64,000 nucleotides of DNA from the NCBI RefSeq assembly GCF_005771675.1, contig NZ_VAJM01000003.1, positions 372,001 through 436,000 of the forward strand, given 5' to 3'. Of this stretch, positions 16,916 through 25,254 are shown piece by piece; within the stretch, counting starts at the first letter, position 1; every line of letters starts with the position of its first letter. A model generated the notes under the pieces. It did no database searches. It had not been told where the DNA came from and saw nothing but the letters and a program-made list of their open reading frames with translations. Both the position numbers and the translations under genes were made by a program. This stretch comes from Hymenobacter jeollabukensis. Lineage in GTDB: Bacteria > Bacteroidota > Bacteroidia > Cytophagales > Hymenobacteraceae.

Positions 16916-19204
16916 TTACTGCAGCGTCAGCTTGCTTTCCAGGCGAATGTCATCGGAGGCCGAGCCGATCATCAGCTGGAAGTCGCCGGGCTCGGCCACC
17001 CACTCCAGCTTCGCGTTGTAGAACGCCAGCTTGTCCTGGTCGATGGTGAAAGTCAAGGTCTTGGTTTCGCCGGGCTTGAGGCTGATTTTCTGGAAATCCT
17101 TCAGCTCCTTGAGCGGGCGGGCCACCGAGGCCACCAGGTCGCGCAGGTAGAGCTGCACTACTTCCTCGCCGGCCACTTTACCGGTGTTCGTGACGGTGCA
17201 TTGCAGCTGCACCGTCTGGCCGGCGGCCATCGTGGGCTGGCTGAGCTTCAGGCCGTCGTACTTGAACGAGGTGTAGCTCAGGCCGTGGCCGAAGGCGTAG
17301 CGCGGGGTGTTGGGCGAGTCGATGTAGGCCGACTTGTAGCGGATGTCGCCGGGCTTGGTGACGGGGCGGCCGGTGTTGTAGAGCTGGTAGCTGATGGGCA
17401 CCTGGCCCAGGGAGCGGGGGAAGGTGCTCGGCAGCTTGCCGGCGGGGTTGTAGTCGCCGAAGAGCACGTCGGCCAGGGCGTGGCCGCCCTCCGAGCCGGG
17501 CCACCAGCCGTAGAGAATGGCGTCGGCCTGGTCGGCAATCTGGTTGAACACCAGCGGGCGGCCGGCCATCAGAATGACTACCACGGGCTTGCCGGTGGCT
17601 TTTAGGACCTGAAACAGCTCGGTCTGCACGCCGGGCAGGCCGATGTCGGTGCGCGACTTGGCCTCGCCGCTCATGTCCCAGGTTTCGCCCACGCAGAGCA
17701 CCACCACGTCGGAGGCCTTGGCGGCTTCGACGGCCGCGGCGAAGCCGGCGCGGGAGTCGCCCTGCACCTCGCAGCCCTTGGCGTAGCGCACCTGGGTGTT
17801 CTTGCCGGCGCGTTTGGTGAGGCCCTCGTGCACCGAGGTAATCTGCGCGGTATCGGCCAGTACCACCCAGCTGCCGGCCAGGTCGCGCTTGGCCTTCGCT
17901 AGCGGGCCAATGAGGGCAATGCTGCGGGGCTGGGCCAGGGGCAGCGCGTGGTTGTCGTTTTTGAGCAGCACCACCGACTTACGGGCAATGTCGCGGGCGG
18001 CTACGCGGTGCTGGGGGTCGTTGAGTACCTGCTTTTCGCGCTTCTCGTCGGAGAAGCGGTAGGGGTCGTCGAATAAACCAAGCTCAAACTTCTTGCGCAG
18101 AATGCGGCGCACGGCGTCGTCGAGCAGGGCTTGGTCGGCCTTGCCGTCCTTGACGGACTGGGCCAGCGTGGTGTGGTAGGCGTCGCTTTCCATGTCCATG
18201 TCGGAGCCGGCGGCCAGGGCTTTGCGGGCGGCGTCGGCCTTGTCGGTGGCGTAGCCCCAGGGCACCATCTCGCCGATCGAGCCCCAGTCCGACACCACGA
18301 AGCCGGGGTACTGCCACTGGCCCTTCAGAATGTCGCGCTGCAGGTAGCGGCTACCGGTGGCCGGGATGCCGTTGAGCGTGTTGAAGGAGTTCATGAACGT
18401 GGCCACGCCCGCGTCGGCCGCGGCTTTGAAGGGCGGCAGATACACCTGCCAGAGCTGCTGTTCGCTCACGTCGACCACGTTGTACTCGCGGCCGGCCACG
18501 GCGGCCCCGTAGGCGGCGAAGTGCTTGGCGCAGGCCATGATGGCGTCGGTGCCGCCGAGCTTTTCGCCCTGGAAGCCCAGCACCCGGGCGCGGGCAATCT
18601 GGCTGCCGAGGTAGGTGTCTTCGCCGGCGCCCTCCATCACCCGGCCCCAGCGCGGGTCCCGGCCCACGTCCACCATCGGCGCGAAGGTCCAGTGAATGCC
18701 CGAAGCCGCGGCTTCGCGGGCGGCCACGTGGGCCGACTCGCGGATGGCGGCCAAATCCCAGCTGGCGGCTTCGCCCAGCGGAATCGGGAAGACGGTCTGG
18801 TAGCCGTGGATGACGTCGAGGGAGAAGAGCAGGGGAATCTTGAGCCGCGACTTCAGCGCCTCGGCCTGGATCAGGCGGGTGTCGGCCACGCCCTTCACGT
18901 TCAGCATCGAGCCCACCTGCCCCGCGCGGATGCTGTTGAGCAGGTCGTTTTTGCGGTTGCTGGCCGGGCCGGTCACTTCGCGGCCGGAGTACTGGTTGAG
19001 CTGGCCGATTTTTTCTTCCAGCGTCATCTGCCCGAGCAGCGCAGTTATGCGCTGTTCGATATCGGCGGCGGAAACCTGGGGCAACGCCGACGCGGCCGAC
19101 GCGGCGGCTTTCTTGACCTTTATCTTGGTTTTCTGGGCCAGCGCGGCGGGCGTGGCAGCCAGCAGCAGGCCCAGGAGCAGATGGTGGTAGCGGGGTACGC
19201 GCAT
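16916..19204 (-). CDS. Glycoside hydrolase family 3, BglX-like
   Basis: From ATG 19204 (MRVPRYHHLL) the protein has 762 residues and a signal peptide ending PAALAQ. It has the two GH3 domains: a TIM-barrel-like domain with nucleophile Asp in FVVSDWGSIGEM (near residue 304) and CAKHFAAYG, and an alpha/beta sandwich with acid/base-region sequences after SVVLLKNDNHALPL. A fibronectin III-like domain (QPTMAAGQTVQLQCTVTNTG to the end) completes it. In this locus it would hydrolyse beta-linked oligosaccharides, either cello- or xylo-oligomers, in the periplasm. The longer frame to 19273 lacks a signal-peptide-like start. Confidence 0.9.
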   Translation of the reverse strand: MRVPRYHHLLLGLLLAATPAALAQKTKIKVKKAAASAASALPQVSAADIEQRITALLGQMTLEEKIGQLNQYSGREVTGPASNRKNDLLNSIRAGQVGSMLNVKGVADTRLIQAEALKSRLKIPLLFSLDVIHGYQTVFPIPLGEAASWDLAAIRESAHVAAREAAASGIHWTFAPMVDVGRDPRWGRVMEGAGEDTYLGSQIARARVLGFQGEKLGGTDAIMACAKHFAAYGAAVAGREYNVVDVSEQQLWQVYLPPFKAAADAGVATFMNSFNTLNGIPATGSRYLQRDILKGQWQYPGFVVSDWGSIGEMVPWGYATDKADAARKALAAGSDMDMESDAYHTTLAQSVKDGKADQALLDDAVRRILRKKFELGLFDDPYRFSDEKREKQVLNDPQHRVAARDIARKSVVLLKNDNHALPLAQPRSIALIGPLAKAKRDLAGSWVVLADTAQITSVHEGLTKRAGKNTQVRYAKGCEVQGDSRAGFAAAVEAAKASDVVVLCVGETWDMSGEAKSRTDIGLPGVQTELFQVLKATGKPVVVILMAGRPLVFNQIADQADAILYGWWPGSEGGHALADVLFGDYNPAGKLPSTFPRSLGQVPISYQLYNTGRPVTKPGDIRYKSAYIDSPNTPRYAFGHGLSYTSFKYDGLKLSQPTMAAGQTVQLQCTVTNTGKVAGEEVVQLYLRDLVASVARPLKELKDFQKISLKPGETKTLTFTIDQDKLAFYNAKLEWVAEPGDFQLMIGSASDDIRLESKLTLQ

Positions 19205-19403
19205 TCGATTAAAGGGTAAAAAGCGCCGTGGGTGGCACGGCAAAGAACGTTCGTTGCACTCACTGGCGGCCACTGGCCACAGCCGTTTCAGTGGCCCCGG
19301 CGCACCTCACTCACCAAGGTGCGCGGCGCCTGTTCCCTGCGAAACAGCTGCTTTTCCCATTCCCCAATGCGGCCGGCAGCCGCCAGGTGAGGGCAACGTG
19401 GGG

Positions 19404-20459
19404 TTACTGCAAGCCTTCGACAATGCCGTCGTAGGCGGGCTTTTTCTGGTATTGGTCGTTGAAGGGCAGGGGCCAGTCGGGGCAGCTGCAGTAGCCGCGC
19501 ACCCAGGTATCGGCGTCGGTCACGTTCCAGGTAGTGATGCCGAAGCGCTGGGTGGCGGGCAGGGCGTTATAGGTCTGCACGATGAGCTTGTACTTGGCTT
19601 TCTGAGCGGTCTGCAGGGCGCTGGTAAGGGTCAGGCCGGCCTGGTTGTCGGGATTCACAGCCACGTCCAGCTCCGAAATGTGCACCAGCAGCCCCGTCTG
19701 GGCGGCGGTGGTAATGGCCGCGGCCAGGTTGGCGTCTGAGCGGTTGATATTGGTGTGCAGCTGCAGCCCGATGCCGTCGATGGGAATGCCGCGGCTCTTG
19801 AGGCCGTTCACCAGGTTCAGAATGGCGGTGCGCTTGGTGGGGCCGTACTCGTGGCCGTAGTCGTTGTAGAAGAGCTTGGCGTCGGGGTCGGCCTGGCGGG
19901 CGTACTGAAAGGCCCGGGCCACGTAGTCGGGGCCGAGGTGCTGCCGCCACGGGCTGGGGCGCAGGGTGCCGTCTTCGGCCACGGCCTCGTTCACCACGTC
20001 CCAGGAGGCCACCTGCCCGCGGAAGTGCCCGACTACGGTCTGGATGTGGGTCTTCATCAGGTTTTCCCAGGCGGCGGAGTCACCCTGAAAATTCGTGACC
20101 CAGCTGGGCAGGGAGTTGTGCCAGATCAGGGTGTGGCCGTGCACGCGGCTGTTGTTCTGGCGGGCGTACTGCACCAGGTAGTCGGCGTCCGACCAGGTGT
20201 AGGTCGCGGCGTCCGGGTGCAGGCTGCGGAATTTCATGGCGTTTTCGGCCGTCACGCTGCGGTACTCCCGCGTCACCACCTGCTGGTACGCCGTGGTGCT
20301 GCGCATCAGGTTCACGTTGACGGCCGCGCCGAAGGGAAAGGCCGCTTCGCGCAGGCTGCCGAGGGCCGGCGGCAGGGGCGGCTCCGGGTCGGTGCCGGCG
20401 CCTTTCTTGCCGCAGCCAGTGAGCAGCAGGATAAGCGAAAGGAAGGACAGTGCTTTCAT
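19404..20459 (-). CDS. Endo-1,4-beta-xylanase, glycoside hydrolase family 10
   Basis: A 351-residue lipoprotein (lipobox LLTGC, Cys16), probably anchored on the cell surface. GH10 motifs: TAENAMKF, GHTLIWHNSLPSW, acid/base E158 in SWDVVNEAV, GIGLQLHTNI, nucleophile E263 in HISELDVAVN, and ITTWNVTDADTW. Length fits a single catalytic domain. It cleaves xylan backbones into oligomers that the SusC/SusD pair could import. Neighbours are GH3 (196 bp downstream) and an SGNH esterase upstream. Confidence 0.94.
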   Translation of the reverse strand: MKALSFLSLILLLTGCGKKGAGTDPEPPLPPALGSLREAAFPFGAAVNVNLMRSTTAYQQVVTREYRSVTAENAMKFRSLHPDAATYTWSDADYLVQYARQNNSRVHGHTLIWHNSLPSWVTNFQGDSAAWENLMKTHIQTVVGHFRGQVASWDVVNEAVAEDGTLRPSPWRQHLGPDYVARAFQYARQADPDAKLFYNDYGHEYGPTKRTAILNLVNGLKSRGIPIDGIGLQLHTNINRSDANLAAAITTAAQTGLLVHISELDVAVNPDNQAGLTLTSALQTAQKAKYKLIVQTYNALPATQRFGITTWNVTDADTWVRGYCSCPDWPLPFNDQYQKKPAYDGIVEGLQ

Positions 20460-20481
20460 AGGCGCATCACCTTCCGGCCGA

Positions 20482-20518
20482 CCCCACCCCCGGCCCCTCC
20501 CGCTGGGAGAGGGGAGCC
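20482..20518. repeat. Family C-like palindrome, divergent copy
   Basis: CCCACCCCCGGCCCCTCCCGCTGGGAGAGGGG resembles the two identical family C copies but has a changed stem and loop. It lies upstream of the xylanase start codon. Confidence 0.55.
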
Positions 20519-20577
20519 AGATGATGCGGCTGAACCTGACGAAGGCTGGTTAGTTGCGGTGGGTGCTGCGTTTCGGG

Positions 20578-21504
20578 TTAGGAGCGAGACTTGGCAGGTT
20601 TGGCTTTCGACTTCGTTTTCAATTCCGGCTTCGACTCCGCTTTTGGCTTAGCCGCGGCCTGCAGCTTCAGCATGGCCGCCGCGTAGCGCTGGCCCAGCAG
20701 GCGGGCCGAGGCCGCGTCGTAGTGCAATTGGTCGCCGCGGTGCCGGGTGTTTTCGGCTGTGACGTAGGCGTAGTGCGGCACCGTTTGGGCGAGGCGGGCC
20801 ACCGCCTGATTCAGCTGCACGGCCCCGGCGTTGATGCGGCGGCCCAGGCTGTCGGGCCGCTCGTACTGGAACGCGGGCAGCTGCGCGGCCACGAAGGGCA
20901 CGTCGGGCGCGCCGAGGTCCTGGCGCAGACGGTTGATGAGGGCGGTCAGGTTCTGGGCGTAGGCGGTGCTTTTCGCGGGGCTGCTGTCGGCTTCGCCCTG
21001 GTTCCAGAGGATGCCGGCCAGCGTGCCATGTTGCAGCGCCAGCCGCGCCCGGCGCAGGGCGTCGTCGTAGGGGTGGGTGTTGGTGGCCGCGTCGGCGGCG
21101 CCGGGCTGCCAGGCGCTGATGGCCGTGCCGCCCACCGCGCAGGGCACCAGCCCGATAACGGCATCCGGCTCGGCTGCCGCCATGGCCCGGCCGAAGCTCA
21201 GCCCCGGCCCCACGCCGGCCACCGGCTTATCGAAGTGCAGCGGGTCCTTGGCCGCTTCCCACTGCCCGGTCGCGTTCAGCCGCAGCACCCGCGCCGTGGC
21301 CGTGGTGTCCCGAGCCTCCACCACCCCGCGCCCCGCCATGTTCGACTGGCCCAGCAGCAGGTACACCCGCAGCTGCTCCCGGCGCGCCGGTGGCGCCACT
21401 GCCGTCCGCACCTGCGGCTTCAGCCCCGCCGCCACGGGCCGGGCCGGCGTCTGGGCCAGGGCGGCCAGCGGCAGCAGCGTAGTGAGGACGGTTAGGCGGA
21501 GCAT
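20578..21504 (-). CDS. SGNH-hydrolase esterase of the sialate O-acetylesterase (SASA/CE6-like) family
   Basis: From ATG 21504 (MLRLTVLTTL) it has 308 residues with a signal peptide ending PLAALAQ. Catalytic Ser54 is in LLLGQSNMAGRG; the second block is WNQGEADS, and the Asp/His pair is in DQLHYDAASARLLG. The family removes O-acetyl groups from glycans such as acetyl-xylan. The C-terminal ~35 residues are a Lys/Ala/Pro-rich tail (KPKAESKPELKTKSKAKPAK), unusual for the family. Beside a GH10 xylanase, deacetylation of xylan is the natural reading. Confidence 0.85.
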   Translation of the reverse strand: MLRLTVLTTLLPLAALAQTPARPVAAGLKPQVRTAVAPPARREQLRVYLLLGQSNMAGRGVVEARDTTATARVLRLNATGQWEAAKDPLHFDKPVAGVGPGLSFGRAMAAAEPDAVIGLVPCAVGGTAISAWQPGAADAATNTHPYDDALRRARLALQHGTLAGILWNQGEADSSPAKSTAYAQNLTALINRLRQDLGAPDVPFVAAQLPAFQYERPDSLGRRINAGAVQLNQAVARLAQTVPHYAYVTAENTRHRGDQLHYDAASARLLGQRYAAAMLKLQAAAKPKAESKPELKTKSKAKPAKSRS

Positions 21505-21523
21505 GGATTGGGTCTTTGTGGCG

Positions 21524-21575
21524 TTGCGCCTCACCCCCCGGCCCCCTCTCCGAAAAGGAGAGGGGGAGCCGGACG
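21524..21575. repeat. Family C palindromic repeat, 52 bp, identical to the copy at 40824
   Basis: TTGCGCCTCACCCCCCGGCC... through the stem CCCCCTCTCC-gaaa-AGGAGAGGGGG to GAGCCGGACG. The reverse complement of 40824-40875 is identical over all 52 bases. Confidence 0.9.
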
Positions 21576-21606
21576 GCGGTATGCGGGCGTTATCAGTTGT
21601 CCGTTG

Positions 21607-21660
21607 CGAGTTGTCAGGTGAGAGGTCAGCTTGGTTAGACGACTGTCAACTGACAACTCG
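21607..21660. repeat. Inverted repeat in the esterase upstream region
   Basis: CGAGTTGTCAG (21607-21617) and CTGACAACTCG (21650-21660) are perfect inverted repeats 32 bp apart, between the agarase-like gene and the esterase gene. They could form a hairpin in the intercistronic RNA. Confidence 0.6.
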
Positions 21661-21671
21661 CACTTGGTAAC

Positions 21672-23105
21672 TCACTGCTTGTCGAAGTAGTCGGCCAAGC
21701 GGTACATCTGCTGATTCAGCTCGCGCATGGGCAGCAGCAAGGGCTGGTAGGGCTGGAAGCTCCAGTTCACGATGCCCTTGTTGGCGTCGGTGTTGGATGG
21801 CTCGGCGCCTTTTAGGGTGGGGTCGTTGTCTTGGTACTTAAACCAGTGCCAGCCCACGCAATTCTTCGATTCCAGCAGGCCCAGCGTGAAATTCTGGTAG
21901 AACTTGCCGCGGTCGGCCTGGGTGCGCACCACCCAGCCGGCGCCGGCGGTGTTGGCCAGGCCGGGGGCGTCTTCGCCCTTCACGTACCACTCGGTCACGA
22001 TGAAGGGCTTCTGCGCCAGCTTTTCCCACTCGCTTACCCACTTGGGCTCGGGCGTCCAGTTATTGTAGTAGTTGATGCTGACCACGTCCACGTACTTGCC
22101 CGTCACCGTCAGCAGCTCGGGGTAGTAGCGCTGGGCGCCGTGGAAGCGGCAGCCCAGGTACATGTGGTTGGGGTCGTACTTTTTCAGCGCCCGGGCCACC
22201 GTGCTGAAATACTTGTCGGCCACGAAGGCCAGGAAATCCTGCCGGTTTTGGTCGGTAATGGTTTCCAGGGTGATGCCGCGCTGGTCGGCCCAGAGTTTGG
22301 CAGCCTGGTAGCCGGGCTCGGTCTGCGGGAGCTTGAGGTAGCCGTCGAGGTTTTTGCGCAGCAGCGGCATCTCGTTGTCGGAGAAGTAGCCGAACAGGTT
22401 CCGGTCGTCCTTGTACTTGGTGAGTTGCTGGGCGTACTGCTCGCAGAACTCGGCAAAGCCCGGGTCGAAGGCGAAGATGACGTCGTTGGGGTAGCCCTTG
22501 TGGCCGGGCTGCACGTAGGTGCCGCCGCGCTTGTCGCCGTACTTGGCCATGAAATCCAGGTTCACGGTGTAGGCCAGCGGCCGGTCGGCTTTGGCGTTTT
22601 CCGCCCGGATTTCCTCGTTCGCCGACCACGCCCCCGCGCCGTTGAACCCGTTGTCGACCAGCAGCTGCCGGGTCTTACGCATCCAGCCGGCCTTGTCGCC
22701 AAACTGCTCCTTAAGGGCCTGCTGGGCCCGCTCCGAGCCGACAGCCTGCACGTTGTTGGGCGCGTTGTGCAGGAAGAAGTAGCCCTCGGGGTCCACCGCC
22801 CACCAGCGCCCGTCCACTTTCTTCACGTAGTAGAAGCCCGTGGCCGTGGTGCGCTTGTCGAGGCGCCCGCCGTACTTGCTCAGCTTGGTTTTGCCCGGCT
22901 TGAAGCCCCGCAGCTGCGCAATGTTGCGCGTGGCGTAGCTCTTGTAGGGCGAAAACGAGGCCGTGCCGTCGATTTTGGAGTTGTTGAGCGTCTTCTTCGC
23001 GTCGACGCGCAGGGTGTACTCGGTGGTATCGAGCTGCTGGGCCTGGGCCGTGGTGAGGCCAGTGAGGAGCAGCAGGCCAACTACCGCCAGCCGGGAGGCC
23101 CACAT
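21672..23105 (-). CDS. Secreted glycoside hydrolase of clan GH-A, agarase (GH50)-like
   Basis: ATG 23105 (MWASRLAVVGLLLLTGLTTA) gives 477 residues with a clear signal peptide ending AQAQ. The frame is open further upstream, but that part crosses a repeat and lies inside the GH2 gene in another frame. Motifs: DGRWWAVDPEGYFFLH, NGFNGAGAWS, a probable acid/base Glu in LFGYFSDNEMPL and nucleophile Glu in PFIVTEWYVKG. The arrangement resembles GH50/agarase-like enzymes of clan GH-A, but the family assignment is tentative and a true agar substrate is unlikely in this xylan-type cluster. Confidence 0.72.
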   Translation of the reverse strand: MWASRLAVVGLLLLTGLTTAQAQQLDTTEYTLRVDAKKTLNNSKIDGTASFSPYKSYATRNIAQLRGFKPGKTKLSKYGGRLDKRTTATGFYYVKKVDGRWWAVDPEGYFFLHNAPNNVQAVGSERAQQALKEQFGDKAGWMRKTRQLLVDNGFNGAGAWSANEEIRAENAKADRPLAYTVNLDFMAKYGDKRGGTYVQPGHKGYPNDVIFAFDPGFAEFCEQYAQQLTKYKDDRNLFGYFSDNEMPLLRKNLDGYLKLPQTEPGYQAAKLWADQRGITLETITDQNRQDFLAFVADKYFSTVARALKKYDPNHMYLGCRFHGAQRYYPELLTVTGKYVDVVSINYYNNWTPEPKWVSEWEKLAQKPFIVTEWYVKGEDAPGLANTAGAGWVVRTQADRGKFYQNFTLGLLESKNCVGWHWFKYQDNDPTLKGAEPSNTDANKGIVNWSFQPYQPLLLPMRELNQQMYRLADYFDKQ

Positions 23106-23116
23106 GGCACCGGATT

Positions 23117-23187
23117 CCCAGGGTTGAAACCCTGGGCTAGTGAGCCGGGCGAACTGGGTATCAATAGCCCAGGGTTTCAACCCTGGG
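23117..23187. repeat. Family E palindrome pair directly upstream of the agarase-like gene
   Basis: CCCAGGGTTGAAACCCTGGG (23117-23136) and CCCAGGGTTTCAACCCTGGG (23168-23187). Each is itself nearly palindromic, and with the flanking CTA/TAG the two form a 23-bp perfect inverted repeat (23117-23139 / 23165-23187). It begins 11 bp upstream of the start codon at 23105, where the ribosome-binding site should be. Confidence 0.9.
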
Positions 23188-23209
23188 GCCGCGGCGTTTG
23201 GAATGCGCA

Positions 23210-25078
23210 TCATTTCCCGTCGTATTGCTTGGCCAGCTGCCGGTAGTACTCCTGCAGCACGTAGAAAGCCTTTTTCTTCGTGCCGGTGCTCGAAATCAGG
23301 CCCTTGCGGTTGAAGCCCTGCTGGTACACCGGGTGTTGCCGGCGGGTGGCGCGGAAGTCGGCCAGAATCCACGGGGTCATGCCGCGCAGGTTCTTGATGG
23401 TGCCCAGCATCTTGAGCTGCTGCTGGTACAGCGCCTCTTGGTACTCCTCGCTCCAGCGCGTCTCCGCGTCGGCGTGGTAGCCGGCCAGGGCGTCGCCGCC
23501 AAACTCGCTGATGGTGACCGGCTTGTTGTACTTGATATCGAAGGTGTACTTGGTGATTTCGCTGGGCTTGCCGCCCCAGTACCAGCCGGCATATTCGTTG
23601 ATGCTCGTCAGGTCCAGAAACTCGCCCAGCGGGTCGTCCACGTGGATGACGTTGTCGGGGGTGCGGTGCAGCTCCAGGGCGGCCGAAATCAGGCGGGTGT
23701 CGTCCAGTGAGCGGGCTTTCTGGGCCAGGCTGCTCATGAACTTCAGGCGCGGCTCGCTCAGGGGCGTTTCGTTGCCGATGCTCCACACCACCACGCTGGC
23801 GCGGTTTTTTCCGAGCGAAATCAGGTCGGTGAGCTGGTTTTCGGCGTTCTGGTAGGTGGCGGGGTTCTGCCAGGCAATGGTCCAGTACACCGGCACCTCG
23901 CCCCACACCAGCAGGCCCATTTCGTCGGCCAGCTTGAGCATGGTTTCGTTGTGCGGGTAGTGGGCCAGGCGCACGTAGTTGCAGCCCAGCTCCTTGGCCC
24001 AGGTCAGCAGCATGCGCAGGTCACCCTCGCCCCGGGCCCGGCCCGGAATCAGCGGATTCTCGTCGTGCATCGAGATGCCGCGCATGAAAATCGACTTGCC
24101 GTTCAGCAAAATGTCCGCGCCCCGCGTCTCGATGGTGCGGAAGCCGATGCGGTCCTGCACCTGGTCGGTGCCGGTGCTCAAGGTCACCGCGTACAGCTTC
24201 GGCGTCTGCGGCGACCAAAGCGTGAGCTTCTTCGCGGGCACCGTGAAGCTGGCGCGGCCCTCACCGTCAGTTTTCACCTGCTGGGTGATTTTGGCCTCCG
24301 GGATGCTCAGCGTCACCGTCTGACCTGCGCGGCCCTCACCCGTCAGCTGCACGAAGCCGGCGAGCTGGCCCATGTTGCCCTTGGCCAGCTGCACTTTGTA
24401 GTCGCTGATGAAGGTCTGCGGAGTTTCGGCCACAAACACGTCCCGGGTCAGGCCGCCGTAGTTCCACCAGTCGGTGTTAATGGTCGGGACTTCCTCCGGG
24501 CGGCGGGTGTTGTCGGCCTTCACCACCACGAAATTCTCGCCGCTGGGGTCGAGGCGGTCGGTGATGTCGTACTGAATCGGGGTGAAGCCGCCCTTGTGCA
24601 TGCCCAGCTTCTTGCCGTTCAGGTACACGTGCGCCTCGTAGTTGATGGCCCCGAAGTACAGGTGGTAGCGCTTGCCGGCCGCAGGCTTCAGCGTGAAGCT
24701 TTTCTTGTACCAGATGGTGCCCTCGTAGTAGAGCAGCTCGGGCCGCTGCGAGTTCCAGTCGCCGGGCACCTGCAGGGCGTCGGCGTGGTCGAAGTCGTAC
24801 TCAATCAGCTCCGTTTCCTGCTTCGTGCTGGGCTTGGCATTGTCGTAGTAGCCCCCCTTGCCGCTTTTCGACTGGTCGAAGGCCTCGCGGCGGTAGTCGT
24901 AGAAGCCGTTTTCGTAGGGGTCGATGATGTAATTCCAGCGGCCGTTCAGGCTCAGCACCCGGCGGCCGGGCGCGTTCTGCAGCAGGGCCGATTGGGCCCG
25001 CAGCGGCTGGGCATTGAAAGCGCTGGCCAGCAGCAGGGACGCGGCGGCCAGCGTCTTCAGCGAAGTTCGAAAAGTCAT
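23210..25078 (-). CDS. Glycoside hydrolase family 2, probable beta-glucuronidase
   Basis: ATG 25078 (MTFRTSLKTL) gives 622 residues with a signal peptide ending QPLRAQ. Domain order is jelly-roll sugar-binding (about 35-215, with NTDWWNYGGLTRDV), immunoglobulin-like (about 220-315) and TIM barrel. Acid/base is E437 in VVWSIGNET and nucleophile E525 in VTISEFGG. N590-R591-K592 (GFNRKG) matches the NxK motif that binds the carboxylate in beta-glucuronidases, at a spacing from the nucleophile (65 residues) close to that in E. coli GUS (62). Released glucuronate would fit the UxuB/UxuA genes in the same cluster. Confidence 0.87.
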   Translation of the reverse strand: MTFRTSLKTLAAASLLLASAFNAQPLRAQSALLQNAPGRRVLSLNGRWNYIIDPYENGFYDYRREAFDQSKSGKGGYYDNAKPSTKQETELIEYDFDHADALQVPGDWNSQRPELLYYEGTIWYKKSFTLKPAAGKRYHLYFGAINYEAHVYLNGKKLGMHKGGFTPIQYDITDRLDPSGENFVVVKADNTRRPEEVPTINTDWWNYGGLTRDVFVAETPQTFISDYKVQLAKGNMGQLAGFVQLTGEGRAGQTVTLSIPEAKITQQVKTDGEGRASFTVPAKKLTLWSPQTPKLYAVTLSTGTDQVQDRIGFRTIETRGADILLNGKSIFMRGISMHDENPLIPGRARGEGDLRMLLTWAKELGCNYVRLAHYPHNETMLKLADEMGLLVWGEVPVYWTIAWQNPATYQNAENQLTDLISLGKNRASVVVWSIGNETPLSEPRLKFMSSLAQKARSLDDTRLISAALELHRTPDNVIHVDDPLGEFLDLTSINEYAGWYWGGKPSEITKYTFDIKYNKPVTISEFGGDALAGYHADAETRWSEEYQEALYQQQLKMLGTIKNLRGMTPWILADFRATRRQHPVYQQGFNRKGLISSTGTKKKAFYVLQEYYRQLAKQYDGK

Positions 25079-25125
25079 TAAGCGGGTGTTGGGGGAGGAA
25101 AGCAGAATGCTGACGCGGAGAAGAT

Positions 25126-25243
25126 TCCCCCTCCTCAACCGAAGAGGGGCTGGTGAATCAGCGGAAACAATAAGAGTAGCGCTAACAATTGAATTGGCTG
25201 GGGTGGTCAGGGCCCCAAACCCCGCCTCGGTTGAGGCGGGGCA
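25126..25243. repeat. Degenerate family B-like element ending in a terminator-like hairpin
   Basis: Starts CCCCCTCCTCAACC and contains GGCTGGGGTGGTCAG, both echoing family B. CCCCGCCTC (25220-25228) and GAGGCGGGG (25233-25241) form a 9-bp hairpin just downstream of the susD stop. It may act as a processing signal or partial terminator between susD and the GH2 gene. Confidence 0.5.
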
Positions 25244-25254
25244 CTAGGAATAGG

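Noticed and set aside
19244-19256. GAACGTTC upstream of the GH3 gene as a second LacI operator
   Set aside because: It is an 8-bp palindrome that lacks the AA/TT spacing of the LacI pattern seen at 30439.
23106-23906. Upstream extension of the agarase-like gene to 744 residues
   Set aside because: The extra sequence runs through repeat E and the GH2 gene in a different frame and lacks a signal peptide, whereas ATG 23105 begins one.
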